Shown one piece after another: positions 43,437-51,970 of a stretch of DNA of 64,000 bases. The notes beneath the pieces were generated by a model. It was not told where the DNA came from, searched no databases, and saw nothing but the letters and a program-made list of their open reading frames with translations. The stretch lies in NCBI GenBank assembly GCA_009777615.1, contig WRLM01000004.1, positions 62,001-126,000 on the forward strand, written 5' to 3'. Numbering within the stretch: position 1 is the stretch's first letter; every line of letters begins with the position of its first letter. Made by a program: the position numbers and the translations under genes. The DNA is from Candidatus Methanoplasma cognatum (GTDB lineage Archaea > Thermoplasmatota > Thermoplasmata > Methanomassiliicoccales > Methanomethylophilaceae).

Positions 43437-43448
43437 TATTTAATAATG
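43434..43448. promoter_or_regulatory. 15-base palindrome at the start of the mevalonate-operon regulator gene
   Basis: CATTATTTAATAATG is a perfect inverted repeat around one central base and overlaps the annotated ATG. It may be a TATA element for a leaderless transcript starting at ATG 43415, an operator for self-repression, or both. Confidence 0.4.
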
Positions 43449-43484
43449 TCGAATCTGTAAAACGTCAATCGACGGATACAGATA

Positions 43485-44888
43485 TCATGACCTTAGCTCT
43501 TTCTTCAAAGTTTCGGCCACCGTCTTAAGGACTTTGACCCTTGCGTATTTCTTGCTATTGGAGTCGACGACCGTCCAGGGGGCGTATTCGGTGTTGGTGG
43601 ATTCTATCATGACGTCCACGTGCTCGTCGTACTCCTTCCACTTGGAGCGGTTGCGCCAGTCCTCGTCGGTGAGCTTCCACTGTTTCAGCGGGTCTTTGGC
43701 TCTTTTCTTGAATCTCGCCAACTGTTCGTCGGGCGTGATGTCCATCCAGAACTTCAGCAGTATGGCGCCGTTGTTGACCAGCATCTTCTCAAAGGCATTG
43801 ATCTCCAAAGGAGACCTTCTGTACTCTTCCTTCCGGCAGAAGCCTTCGACGGACTCCACCATCATCCTTCCGTACCATGTCCTGTCAAAGACGGTGATGT
43901 GGCCTTTTTGGGGGATCCCTCTGCAGAATCTCCACAGATAGGTATGCTTCAATTCCTCTTCTGTGGGGGCTTTGGTCTGAAGCACCTCGTAACCTCTCGG
44001 GTTGAGAGCGTGGCAGAGGTGCTTTATGCACGAACCTTTTCCGGCGGCGTCCCACCCCTCGAAACAAATGACCATCGAACGGTCGCTGAGGGAAAGGTCC
44101 ATCTGCAGTTCGCCGAGCTGCTCGGACAGTTCATTCATGATCTCGCCGTACGGCTTGCAGTCCTTCTTGGTTCTAACATCTCTGCGCGGGTTGGCATATA
44201 TGCGTTTGATCTCCGGCACTGCATACGCCGCAGGCTCCGAACTCAGCCTTTCCCTGATCTTCCTGATGATGGTCTCAGTGGTTTCAAGGACCGTTTCTCC
44301 GATGTCCCTCACCATTATCGTGTTCCAGGGGGCATATTCCGTGTCAGTCCTCTCGCAGATCCTGTTGTCGTACATCATCTCCCTGTACTTTGCGGGGTCG
44401 ATGTGGTCCAGGGAAAGGAACGATTTCTTCGGCGTGTTCGGACCGTACTGCGGACCGTATTCGTTCACGGCGGACTCATCCGCCCCGAGGACGATCTTGA
44501 TAAGCAGGACCCCGTTCAGAGCGAGGTATCTTTCGAAATCGTTGCACGCGTCGAGCTTCTTATCAAGATTCTCTTTACATTCATCCTCTTTGCACCTTTC
44601 TATCATCATGGAGTACCAGGACCTGTCGCAGAGGCCCAGCTGCCCTTTGCCCGGTGTACGCTGGAGAAAGTCCATTATCGATCCCGGGCCGCCGGCGTCG
44701 GAAGGGTCGAAATGAGTGTACAGCACGCCTCTGGGCTCAAGACATCTTATGAGCTCGCTGTTAACCCTGCCTATGACCCTTCCGCTGCTGCCTTCGAAGA
44801 TGATGAGAACAGGCAATCCTTCTGCGAGGATGCTTTGCTGCAGCTGGTTCAGCTCGCTCTCAAGACAGTTCGGCATCAGCGCCTGCAT
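43485..44888 (-). CDS. PPK2-family polyphosphate:AMP phosphotransferase-like protein (two kinase domains)
   Basis: About 467 residues from ATG 44888 (other possible starts 44912 and 44876; further upstream codons overlap the divergent gene). Two PPK2 domains lie in tandem. The C-terminal copy has a full Walker A (FEGWDAAGKGSCIKHL) with HITVFDRTWYGRMMVESVEGF. The N-terminal copy keeps QLGLCDRSWYSMMIERC but its loop reads FEGSSGRVIGRVN, lacking the Asp, Ala and Lys needed for phosphate binding. The layout is that of class II PPK2, which phosphorylates AMP with polyphosphate; the first domain is usually regulatory. The product links polyphosphate to ADP supply. Confidence 0.88.
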   Translation of the reverse strand: MQALMPNCLESELNQLQQSILAEGLPVLIIFEGSSGRVIGRVNSELIRCLEPRGVLYTHFDPSDAGGPGSIMDFLQRTPGKGQLGLCDRSWYSMMIERCKEDECKENLDKKLDACNDFERYLALNGVLLIKIVLGADESAVNEYGPQYGPNTPKKSFLSLDHIDPAKYREMMYDNRICERTDTEYAPWNTIMVRDIGETVLETTETIIRKIRERLSSEPAAYAVPEIKRIYANPRRDVRTKKDCKPYGEIMNELSEQLGELQMDLSLSDRSMVICFEGWDAAGKGSCIKHLCHALNPRGYEVLQTKAPTEEELKHTYLWRFCRGIPQKGHITVFDRTWYGRMMVESVEGFCRKEEYRRSPLEINAFEKMLVNNGAILLKFWMDITPDEQLARFKKRAKDPLKQWKLTDEDWRNRSKWKEYDEHVDVMIESTNTEYAPWTVVDSNSKKYARVKVLKTVAETLKKELRS

Positions 44889-44935
44889 GCAGTGCCTATC
44901 GCCATATCGCATATAAACAGGATGCGGGCAGCAAT

Positions 44936-44948
44936 TTCTATATAACAT
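44936..44948. promoter_or_regulatory. Shared TATA-like element between PPK2 and the AhpD-like gene
   Basis: TTCTATATAACAT reads as a TATA box toward the + gene at 44968 and as ATGTTATATAGAA toward the PPK2 gene. The transcription start predicted on the minus strand (~44915) supports the later PPK2 start codons. Confidence 0.45.
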
Positions 44949-44967
44949 ACAAATAGATGCCTGTATC

Positions 44968-45348
44968 ATGCCATGCAACGATCCCGACAAGCATTACTGT
45001 GAGATGTGCAGCGACATGGGAGGGTTCGCGCCGGACACTCTCAAGGGGATAAAAGAGCTTAACCCCGGGTTTCTGGAGAACCTGCACATGATGGAAAAGT
45101 TCATGACCGAAGATAAAGCGCTGGACAGGAAGACCAAAAGGCTGATCGCGCTTGCATGTGTCGCCATAAGGATGTGCGACGACTGCATCTATCCTCAGGC
45201 AAAGGTCGCCAAGAACTACGGGGCGAGCAAAGAGGAGATAATCGAAGCGATACAGGTAGCGGTGCTTACCGGCGGGGTCCCATGCTGGTCCTCCGCAAAG
45301 GAAGGTATCGCGAAGCTTTTCGCGGAATGGGACCGGACAGATCTGTGA
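44968..45348 (+). CDS. Carboxymuconolactone decarboxylase/AhpD-family protein
   Basis: A 126-residue all-helical protein. The CxxC redox motif is in IRMCDDCIYPQAKVAKNYGASKEEIIEAIQVA, the AhpD-fold signature. Extra cysteines near the N-terminus (CEMCSDMG) and at VPCWSS are unusual. AhpD-like proteins act in peroxide defence or as small redox enzymes. It is divergent from PPK2 and stands alone. Exact role unknown. Confidence 0.85.
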   Translation: MPCNDPDKHYCEMCSDMGGFAPDTLKGIKELNPGFLENLHMMEKFMTEDKALDRKTKRLIALACVAIRMCDDCIYPQAKVAKNYGASKEEIIEAIQVAVLTGGVPCWSSAKEGIAKLFAEWDRTDL

Positions 45349-45459
45349 AGTACGGCTAAGGGCCGTGCACGCTGCTCCTCCGCTCCTGACATTTCCCTGC
45401 CGCATTTTTGCCGGCCGTATCGGAAGGAACAGTCATACCGGTCAGGCCGAAGGCATCTA

Positions 45460-46890
45460 TCATACCGCCGGGGAAGGCTCGCCGGCGGGAGAGGATACGA
45501 TGTCCTTCTGTTTCGTGACGAACGCGTCATTGCTGCCCTTCCCGTTCACGCCGGACCAGTCGCCGTTGCCGAAGGAACCCGAAGCGGATTCTCCCGCTGT
45601 GACGAAACCGCCGGACACCGCCGTCACCGATTGATAAGCATCGCTGCCTGACCCTCCGAAGCTTCTCTTTCCCGTGATATTTCCGTCGCCGTCATACTTC
45701 ACGGCGATCGCATCACTGTCCCCCTTACCGTTCACGCCGGACCAGTCGCCGTTGCCGAAGGAACCCTCTTCAGAATACCCTGCGGCGGTGAAACCGCCGG
45801 GCGCCGCCGTTACCGATCTGAAATAATCGCCGTCCGCCCCGCCGAAGTTCTTCGCCCACAACACGTCGCCGTTGTTATCATACTTCACGATGATCGCGTC
45901 ATTGCCGCCCTTCCCGTTCACGCCGGACCAGTCGCCGTTACCGAAGGAATCCTCTTCAGAATACCCCGCGGCAACGAAACCGCCGGGCGCCGCCGTTACC
46001 GAATAATAGTAATCGCCGCCCGCCCCGCCGAAGTTCTTCGCCCACAACACGTCGCCGTTGTCATCATATTTCACGATGATCGCGTCATTGCCGCCCTTCC
46101 CGGTCACGCCGGACCAGTCGCCGTTACCGAAGGAACCGTTCCCCGAATACCCCGCAGCGATGAAACCGCCGGACACCGCTATTACCGAATGGTAGTAATC
46201 GCCGCCCGCCCCGCCGAAGTTCTTCGCCCACAACACGTCTCCGTTGTCATCATACTTCACGATGATCGCGTCATTGCCGCCCTTTTTGGTCAAGCCGGAT
46301 AAGTCGCCGTTACCGATGGAACCGGAATCTCCGGCGGCGACAACGCCGCCCGGCACAGCCGTTACAGACTGAAAGAGATCAACGTCCGACCCGCCGAAGT
46401 TCTTCGCCCACAACACGTCGCCGTTGTCATCATATTTCACGATGATCGCGTCATTGCCGCCCTTCCCGGTCACGCCGGACCAGTCGCCGTTGCCGAAGGA
46501 ACCGTTCCCCGAATACCCTACGGCGACGAAACCGCCGGGCACTGGCGTTACCGAGTTAAAACAATCATGGCCGGATCCGCCGAAGTTCTTCGCCCACACC
46601 ATGTCGCCGTTGTCATCATATTTCACGATGATCGCGTCATAGCCGCCCTTCCCGGTCACGCCGGACCAGTCGCCGTTGCCGAAAGAGCTGTTCTCCGAGT
46701 ACCCTACGGCGACGAAACCGCCAGGTATCTCTGCCACCGAATAATATATGTCGGTGCCGGATCCGCCGAAGTTCTTTCTGTAAACGACATCTCCGTCCGC
46801 CCCTCTGACAGAAACGACGGCTATGATCAGGACCAGCGCCGCTGCCAGAACCAGCAGGACATAGATCATCCTTTTGCTTTTTGTCTGCAT
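45460..46890 (-). CDS. Secreted beta-propeller-like repeat protein (SBBP/delta-60-like)
   Basis: A 476-residue protein with an N-terminal membrane segment (MIYVLLVLAAALVLIIAVVSV). The rest is about seven tandem 62-residue units: GGNDAIIVKYDDNGDVLWAKNFGG, then DYYHSVTAVPGGFVAAGYS and GNGSFGNGDWSGVTGK. Each unit would form blades of a propeller exposed outside the cell. No C-terminal transmembrane helix is present, so anchoring is by the N-terminus. Function unknown; likely surface or envelope. Confidence 0.8.
   Translation of the reverse strand: MQTKSKRMIYVLLVLAAALVLIIAVVSVRGADGDVVYRKNFGGSGTDIYYSVAEIPGGFVAVGYSENSSFGNGDWSGVTGKGGYDAIIVKYDDNGDMVWAKNFGGSGHDCFNSVTPVPGGFVAVGYSGNGSFGNGDWSGVTGKGGNDAIIVKYDDNGDVLWAKNFGGSDVDLFQSVTAVPGGVVAAGDSGSIGNGDLSGLTKKGGNDAIIVKYDDNGDVLWAKNFGGAGGDYYHSVIAVSGGFIAAGYSGNGSFGNGDWSGVTGKGGNDAIIVKYDDNGDVLWAKNFGGAGGDYYYSVTAAPGGFVAAGYSEEDSFGNGDWSGVNGKGGNDAIIVKYDNNGDVLWAKNFGGADGDYFRSVTAAPGGFTAAGYSEEGSFGNGDWSGVNGKGDSDAIAVKYDGDGNITGKRSFGGSGSDAYQSVTAVSGGFVTAGESASGSFGNGDWSGVNGKGSNDAFVTKQKDIVSSPAGEPSPAV
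45640..46780 (-). repeat. 186-base tandem repeats in the propeller-repeat gene
   Basis: Units start near 46025, 46211, 46391 (one shorter, 180 bases) and elsewhere, with very similar DNA (the motif CCGCCGAAGTTCTTCGCCCA recurs in most of them). DNA-level identity beyond protein need suggests recent duplication or homogenisation. Confidence 0.75.
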
Positions 46891-47171
46891 TTCTCTTCCC
46901 CCTTGTTCACGCTCTCAGCATATAGTAAAGGTGACGGCCCGCCATACTGCGGAGGTCATATCTATAATCGGATACGCATATCTCCATATTATAATGATTA
47001 CATGCGGCCCGCCGGACCTGGCTTTACTTCTTTGGCCGATCGTCGTATCTCCGGTCCGGAATGTACCACGATGAGGACGCCCCGCGCCCCGCCGGAGAAG
47101 GGATTCGGGCAGGGCCGCCTTCGGTCAAATTTGATATATCTATTCTTTATTAGCAAAGTCACGTGAGAACA

Positions 47172-49805
47172 ATGTCGGATATAAGCGGCTGCACCAAAGA
47201 ACTGATGACGGACGAGGGCAACATCACAATATACAGCCTCAGGGAACTGGAGAGGCAGGGTGTGATAAAGGACCTCGGGAAGATGCCGTATTCCATAAAA
47301 GTGATAACGGAGTCGATGCTCAGGAATCAGGACGGAGAGGTGATCACCGGTGACGACGTAAAAGCGATAGCGTCATGGGATCCAAAAGGGAACGCCGGCC
47401 GCGACATACCGTGGATGCCGGCAAGGGTGCTGCTCCAGGACCTTACCGGAGGCGCAGCGGTGACAGATCTGGCGTCTATGAGGGAAGCGGTTTCCATGAT
47501 GGGGAAAGACCCGGAATCGATCAACCCCCTGGTGCCTGTGGACCTGGTTATAGATCACTCGATACAGACAGATTTCGCAGGCAGAGGGGACGCTCAGGAC
47601 CTGAACGAGGAGCTCGAGTTCAGAAGGAACAGCGAGAGGTACGCCCTGTTCAAATGGGCGCAGAAGGCGTTCAGGAACTTCAGGGCGGTCCCGCCGGGGA
47701 ACGGAATATGCCATCAGGTGAACCTGGAGTATCTTTCTCCGCTCATACATGTAAAAAAGGAGAACGGCGTGCTGACGGCATACCCCGACTCTTGCTTCGG
47801 GACCGACTCCCACACGACACAGATCAACGGTCTGGGAGTGGCGGGATGGGGCGTAGGGGGGATAGAGGCGGAGGCCGTGATGGTCGGCCAGCCCAGCTAT
47901 ATGGAGATCCCGGAGGTCATAGGCTTCAGGCTGACCGGTAGACTTTCCCCAGGGGTGAACGCAACGGATCTTGTGCTCACCGTTGTCCAAATGCTCAGGA
48001 AGAAGAAGGTCGTGGGGAAGTTCGTCGAGTTCTTCGGACCGGGATATCAGAACCTGTGCCTTGCGGACAGATCCACAATAGCCAACATGGCCCCTGAGTA
48101 CGGCGCGACGATGGGATACTGCCCCATAGACAGCAAGACCATCGAATATCTGAGGCTCACGGGAAGGGACCCGAAGCACATAGACGCCGTGGAGAAGTAT
48201 GCGAAAGAACAGACCCTCTGGTACGAGGGGGAGCCGGAATACACAGACACGCTGGAACTTGATCTGTCCACAGTAAGGCCGTGTCTCGCGGGATACAAAA
48301 GACCGCAGGACCGCATTCTTCTTCAGGATATGAAAAAGGAGTTCGCCGAGGTCCTGAAAGCGTTTGATATCAAAGAACAGAGGATACCGTCGGGAGAGAG
48401 GATGGGCGACGGTTCGCTGGCGATAGCGTCGATCACGTCCTGCACGAACACAGCAAATCCGTCAGTGATGATAGCCGCCGGACTTGTAGCAAAGAAAGCC
48501 AGCGAGCTCGGGCTTAGGCCGAAAAGATATGTCAAAACATCGCTTGCCCCCGGCTCAAAGGCCGTCACAGAATACTTGAGGAACTCCGGACTGCAGGAGC
48601 ATCTTGATGCCATGGGTTTCCAATGCTGCGGATACGGGTGCATGACCTGCATCGGGAACAGCGGACCGCTCCCGGACGCGGTCGCCAAGGAGATAACATC
48701 CAGTGATCTGGCTGTAGCGGCGATAGCCTCAAGCAACAGGAACTTTGAAGGGAGGATACACCCGCTGGTGAAAGCGAATTACCTGGCGTCCCCGCCGTTG
48801 GTGGTGGCGTTCGCGATCGCGGGACGTGTGGATATTGATATGGAGAACGAACCTCTTGCATCCGTTAAAGGCAAGGACATATTCCTCAGGGACATCTGGC
48901 CCGCCGACGAGGAGATCCTGGCACTTACAGAAAAATACGTCACCGGCGAAACTTTCTCATCACAGTACAGGGACATATTCAAAGGGTCCGCAAGATGGGA
49001 GGATGTCGAAAGCAGGGACTCTCCCTTATTTGACTGGGATGAGAGTTCCACTTACATCAGGAACCCGCCCTTCTTCGACGAACTGTTCGAAGAACCGGAG
49101 ATCAGGAGCATAAAGGGGGCGAGGTGTCTCGCAATGCTGGGGGATTCGATAACCACAGACCACATCTCTCCGGCCGGTTCGTTCGATTCCGGATCGGACG
49201 CCGGAAGGTATCTGATATCTTTGGGAGTGAAGGAAAAGGATTTCAACTCGTACGGTTCGAGAAGGGCTAACCATGAGGTCATGGTAAGGGGAACGTTTGC
49301 CAACATCAGGCTGAAGAACCAGCTGACGCCTGGGACGGAGGGAAGCTCGTCCAAGTATTTCCCGGAGAACAGAGACGACACGATCTTCGAAGTATCCAGA
49401 TCGTATTATGAGGACATGACGCCTCTTATCATACTTGCCGGAAAGGAATACGGCACCGGAAGTTCTAGGGACTGGGCGGCAAAGGGCCCGAACCTCCTTG
49501 GGATAAAGGCAGTGATCGCAGAATCGTTCGAAAGGATACACAGGTCGAACCTTGTGGGAATGGGGATAGTCCCGCTGCAGTATCTGGAAGGGCAGAACGC
49601 TGGCACATTGAAGCTGAACGGCTCGGAAGTGTTCGATATCGATCTGGATGAGATCGAACCTAAAGGAGCTGTAAGAGTAACAGCATACAGGGACGGCAAG
49701 AAACTGGAGTTCGACACCATATGCAGAGCGGATGTTCCTATCGAGGTCGAATACATCGCGAACGGCGGGATACTCCAGTATGTGCTTAGGAACATGACCG
49801 GGTAA
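47172..49805 (+). CDS. acnA: Aconitate hydratase (AcnA/IRP type)
   Basis: About 877 residues from ATG 47172; GTG 47163 is an alternative. Typical motifs include DLVIDHSIQTDFAG, GICHQVNLEYLSP, DSCFGTDSHTTQINGLGVAGWGVGGIEAEAVM, the Fe-S ligands in SITSCTNTANPSVM and CCGYGCMTCIGNSGP, and the swivel domain GDSITTDHISPAG, YGSRRANHEVMVRG and YGTGSSRDWAAKG. It interconverts citrate and isocitrate in the partial TCA pathway toward 2-oxoglutarate. A TATA-like TTTGATATATC lies ~40 bases upstream. A hairpin after the stop may end transcription before the tRNA. Confidence 0.95.
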   Translation: MSDISGCTKELMTDEGNITIYSLRELERQGVIKDLGKMPYSIKVITESMLRNQDGEVITGDDVKAIASWDPKGNAGRDIPWMPARVLLQDLTGGAAVTDLASMREAVSMMGKDPESINPLVPVDLVIDHSIQTDFAGRGDAQDLNEELEFRRNSERYALFKWAQKAFRNFRAVPPGNGICHQVNLEYLSPLIHVKKENGVLTAYPDSCFGTDSHTTQINGLGVAGWGVGGIEAEAVMVGQPSYMEIPEVIGFRLTGRLSPGVNATDLVLTVVQMLRKKKVVGKFVEFFGPGYQNLCLADRSTIANMAPEYGATMGYCPIDSKTIEYLRLTGRDPKHIDAVEKYAKEQTLWYEGEPEYTDTLELDLSTVRPCLAGYKRPQDRILLQDMKKEFAEVLKAFDIKEQRIPSGERMGDGSLAIASITSCTNTANPSVMIAAGLVAKKASELGLRPKRYVKTSLAPGSKAVTEYLRNSGLQEHLDAMGFQCCGYGCMTCIGNSGPLPDAVAKEITSSDLAVAAIASSNRNFEGRIHPLVKANYLASPPLVVAFAIAGRVDIDMENEPLASVKGKDIFLRDIWPADEEILALTEKYVTGETFSSQYRDIFKGSARWEDVESRDSPLFDWDESSTYIRNPPFFDELFEEPEIRSIKGARCLAMLGDSITTDHISPAGSFDSGSDAGRYLISLGVKEKDFNSYGSRRANHEVMVRGTFANIRLKNQLTPGTEGSSSKYFPENRDDTIFEVSRSYYEDMTPLIILAGKEYGTGSSRDWAAKGPNLLGIKAVIAESFERIHRSNLVGMGIVPLQYLEGQNAGTLKLNGSEVFDIDLDEIEPKGAVRVTAYRDGKKLEFDTICRADVPIEVEYIANGGILQYVLRNMTG

Positions 49806-49818
49806 CGATACATTTAAT

Positions 49819-49841
49819 AGCAGGATGGAAATCATCCTGCT
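49819..49841 (+). terminator. Hairpin between aconitase and tRNA-Pro
   Basis: AGCAGGAT and ATCCTGCT form a perfect eight-base stem with a seven-base loop, 14 bases after the aconitase stop and just before the tRNA. It may act as terminator or as a structured tRNA leader. Confidence 0.45.
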
Positions 49842-49845
49842 GAAG

Positions 49846-49918
49846 GGGCCCGTGGGGTAGCTTGGTATCCTTGTAGCTTCGGGAGCTATTGACTCCGGTT
49901 CAAATCCGGGCGGGCCCA
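49846..49918 (+). tRNA. tRNA-Pro (CGG)
   Basis: All arms fold: acceptor GGGCCCG with CGGGCCC, D-arm GGGT ... ATCC, anticodon arm GTAGC-TTCGGGA-GCTAT giving anticodon CGG, and T-arm TCCGG-TTCAAAT-CCGGG with discriminator A. CCA is not encoded. A TATA-like ACATTTAATAG lies ~30 bases upstream. Its 3' half is repeated, in degraded form, further downstream, marking it as an integration site. Confidence 0.95.
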
Positions 49919-50157
49919 CTATCCTGCTCTACCCAGGCGTAGTTTTTCTGAACCTAATAAATTTTAGGCCATTTCATCTTTATTTCACCAAAGCGCGTCT
50001 CACTCGAACTTCAATAAAAATTTAACATAATAACAATGTCGCATTGGTGTTAGTATGCTGGTTAGGCGACTATTCAGAAAAAACATTGTTATATTTAAGC
50101 TAAAAACAGCTCATATTTATGTTATTATCACAACTATTACTTTTGTCATGTGTCATT

Positions 50158-50172
50158 AATTAGTTGATATTA
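50158..50172 (+). repeat. Left terminal inverted repeat of the IS1-like element
   Basis: AATTAGTTGATATTA; its exact complement is at 51263-51277. Confidence 0.75.
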
Positions 50173-50254
50173 TTTCGATAAGAAAAAGACATCATTTTGC
50201 GCACGCTCCAAACCTCATATGTGATGCCTAATTTCATTGCCGGGGTCACATTCT

Positions 50255-50808
50255 TCAATAAGCTCGAAGCGGCGAAGAAAAATTGTACATCGCACTAAAA
50301 ACATCAACCGATAAGTTCAACATATTGAGATCCTTGGAGAAGGTCTGGCACCTTCTTTTCAGTCTTGCCATTCTGCTCCTGATGGTCAGATTCATTCGCT
50401 CTATCGCAGACGTGTTCAGATACTCCCACGGGACAGAACCTGATATGTTGATGTATTCTACAGATTCCAGTTTCTTGCCCTGTCTGGTCTTTACGACCTG
50501 CCCGTGGTTCAGATCATCCGGAAGACGATATTTCCAAACGGGAGGCCTCCCCCTTCCTCGAATGGTTCCTTGGACCATTTCCCGTAGATGCGTTCTATCG
50601 CTTCGCTGTGCACACGATATCCGTCGGTCATGAAATACGGTCTGTGGTTCTCAGACATCTTGGATGTAGTTTCGGTAACAAATGAATATCCGGCAGTTGC
50701 ACCGCGTTCATCCGCATGCATATTGAGAAGATATTTGGAGAAAGGGTCCACCGAGGTACATATCCACAGGCCCTCGGAAGTGAAATGTTCCCCGACAAAA
50801 CTCAGTTT
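50255..50808 (-). pseudogene. IS1-like transposase InsB' part, frameshifted
   Basis: In the -1 frame after the A8 tract the protein reads LSFVGEHFTSEGLWICTSVD ... YFMTDGYRVHSEAIERIYGKW, containing catalytic DDE-type Asp residues. Near 50560 the frame must shift again to continue into RGRGRPPVWKYRLPDDLNHGQ ... LNTSAIERMNLTIRSRMARL, the usual IS1 C-terminus. The second shift is not at a slippery site and looks like a one-base deletion. The transposase is therefore probably inactive. Confidence 0.7.
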
Positions 50809-51224
50809 TTTTTAAGGGTGCCCATCATCACATCGAACTGAACGCCATCCGGGGCGAGGTCATGCTCGAATCTTTCCATTACCGCCTTTGCCTGGTGTCC
50901 CGATCTGGAGGTCCATTTCTTAACCGTGTTCACACTGCATCCTGCGGTCCGTGCGGTCGCTCGGACACCCATGCCTTCGTTCAAACACTTGACGACAAGA
51001 TCGAACTTATCCTGAGAACTGCGGAGACCCTCGTACGCAGTACCTGTGCGGCTGTTGAACACCTGTCCGCACTCTCTACAGATGAATTTCCTCACGGTAC
51101 CGGCGCTTGTCTCATACGTCCCGTTGCCGACGACATTACCTTCGTTCACTAGATCGTACTTCTTACATTTCATATTAGGACACGAAACGTCCACGAATTG
51201 TTGTTTAGGGCCTCTTTCTCCCAT
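50802..51224 (-). CDS. IS1-like InsA protein (zinc ribbon plus helix-turn-helix)
   Basis: A 140-residue first frame of the transposase. Zinc-ribbon cysteines are in CPNMKCKKYD and KFICRECGQVFNSRTG, followed by the HTH GMGVRATARTAGCSVNTVKKW. It ends at TGA 50802-50804, immediately after AAA AAA AAC, the point where a -1 shift enters the InsB' frame. In IS1 the shorter InsA product represses transposition while the fusion is the transposase. Confidence 0.78.
   Translation of the reverse strand: MGERGPKQQFVDVSCPNMKCKKYDLVNEGNVVGNGTYETSAGTVRKFICRECGQVFNSRTGTAYEGLRSSQDKFDLVVKCLNEGMGVRATARTAGCSVNTVKKWTSRSGHQAKAVMERFEHDLAPDGVQFDVMMGTLKKN
50804..50815 (-). promoter_or_regulatory. Programmed -1 frameshift site (A8C) of the IS1-like element
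   Basis: On the coding strand the sequence is CTT AAA AAA AAC TGA, so A AAA AAC forms a canonical -1 slippery heptamer directly before the stop. Slipping back one base joins InsA to the downstream frame (CTG AGT TTT GTC), matching the mechanism known for IS1. Confidence 0.7.
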
Positions 51225-51262
51225 CTTGATGACCTCAATGGAGATAATGCCTTATAAATATT

Positions 51263-51277
51263 TAATATCAACTAATT
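51263..51277 (-). repeat. Right terminal inverted repeat of the IS1-like element
   Basis: TAATATCAACTAATT, the exact complement of 50158-50172. Confidence 0.75.
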
Positions 51278-51437
51278 GCTGATACACGACCAATAAAAAT
51301 GGGGTATTTAAATGAAGTCAGTTGTAAGAAGTATTTTGAAATGGCAGCCAATGCCTTTAAGATTTTTTGAACTAATTATTGTTTGGTTATCTGCCTGTAC
51401 TAGTAATCCTTAAATGGCAGAGTAATCAATACATCCT

Positions 51438-51965
51438 TCACTTTTTCGTATGTTGTTGCTCTTTTACATATTTCTTCGCATCGAGTTTAATCTTAGTTTT
51501 CTCAATGTATGTACTCCCATTAAGGTTGAATTTACTGGTCTCAATGGACCCCATAACATCTTTGTACCTGCTTTCTATGGCATTTTCTTCTGAAGTAAGT
51601 ACCCTGTAAACAACATCGTTGTAATGCGTTAGATCGCTAGTTTGGTTACTGAAATATTTTTCGCGAAAATCACGCCAAACGGCAAAAATAGAATCAATAG
51701 CAGTCTTATGTACATCTGTCAATTCAATTTCTCTTTCTTCAATGCTCTTTAAGGTCAGTCCCATTTGAGAATAAATTTCTACAAGGTCTGTTTCTATTTC
51801 TGAATACATCATTGATATATTCTTTGCAAGTAAGACCTCTATTTGTATGTCATCCATTTTTGTTCGAGATTCCATAGACTTCTTTCTGATGCTATGTATT
51901 GCACTTATTGTTAAGTCATGCATATGTTTTTGAATTTTTGCATGCTCCATATTATTGAATCGCAC
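51438..51965 (-). CDS. Hypothetical coiled-coil protein of the integrated replicon
   Basis: A 175-residue protein rich in Lys, Glu, Ile and Ser with no cysteines. Heptad-like stretches run through MMYSEIETDLVEIYSQMGLTLKSIEEREIEL, so an elongated helical protein is likely. There is no membrane segment or known motif. Codon use is far more AT-rich than in chromosomal neighbours. It lies six bases downstream of the broken Rep-like gene on the same strand, as a likely second plasmid gene. Unrecognised. Confidence 0.55.
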   Translation of the reverse strand: MRFNNMEHAKIQKHMHDLTISAIHSIRKKSMESRTKMDDIQIEVLLAKNISMMYSEIETDLVEIYSQMGLTLKSIEEREIELTDVHKTAIDSIFAVWRDFREKYFSNQTSDLTHYNDVVYRVLTSEENAIESRYKDVMGSIETSKFNLNGSTYIEKTKIKLDAKKYVKEQQHTKK

Positions 51966-51970
51966 TCAAA

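Larger units (their letters stand above)
50158..51277 (-). mobile_element. IS1-like insertion sequence
   Basis: About 1.12 kb. Perfect 15-base terminal inverted repeats lie at 50158-50172 (AATTAGTTGATATTA) and 51263-51277 (its complement). Between them two overlapping reading frames encode an InsA-like and InsB'-like transposase joined by an A8C slippery site. No obvious target duplication flanks the ends, which suggests rearrangement or divergence after insertion. Confidence 0.75.

Noticed and set aside
50158-51277. Target-site duplication around the IS1-like element
   Set aside because: The eight to nine bases outside the two terminal repeats do not match, so no duplication can be claimed.
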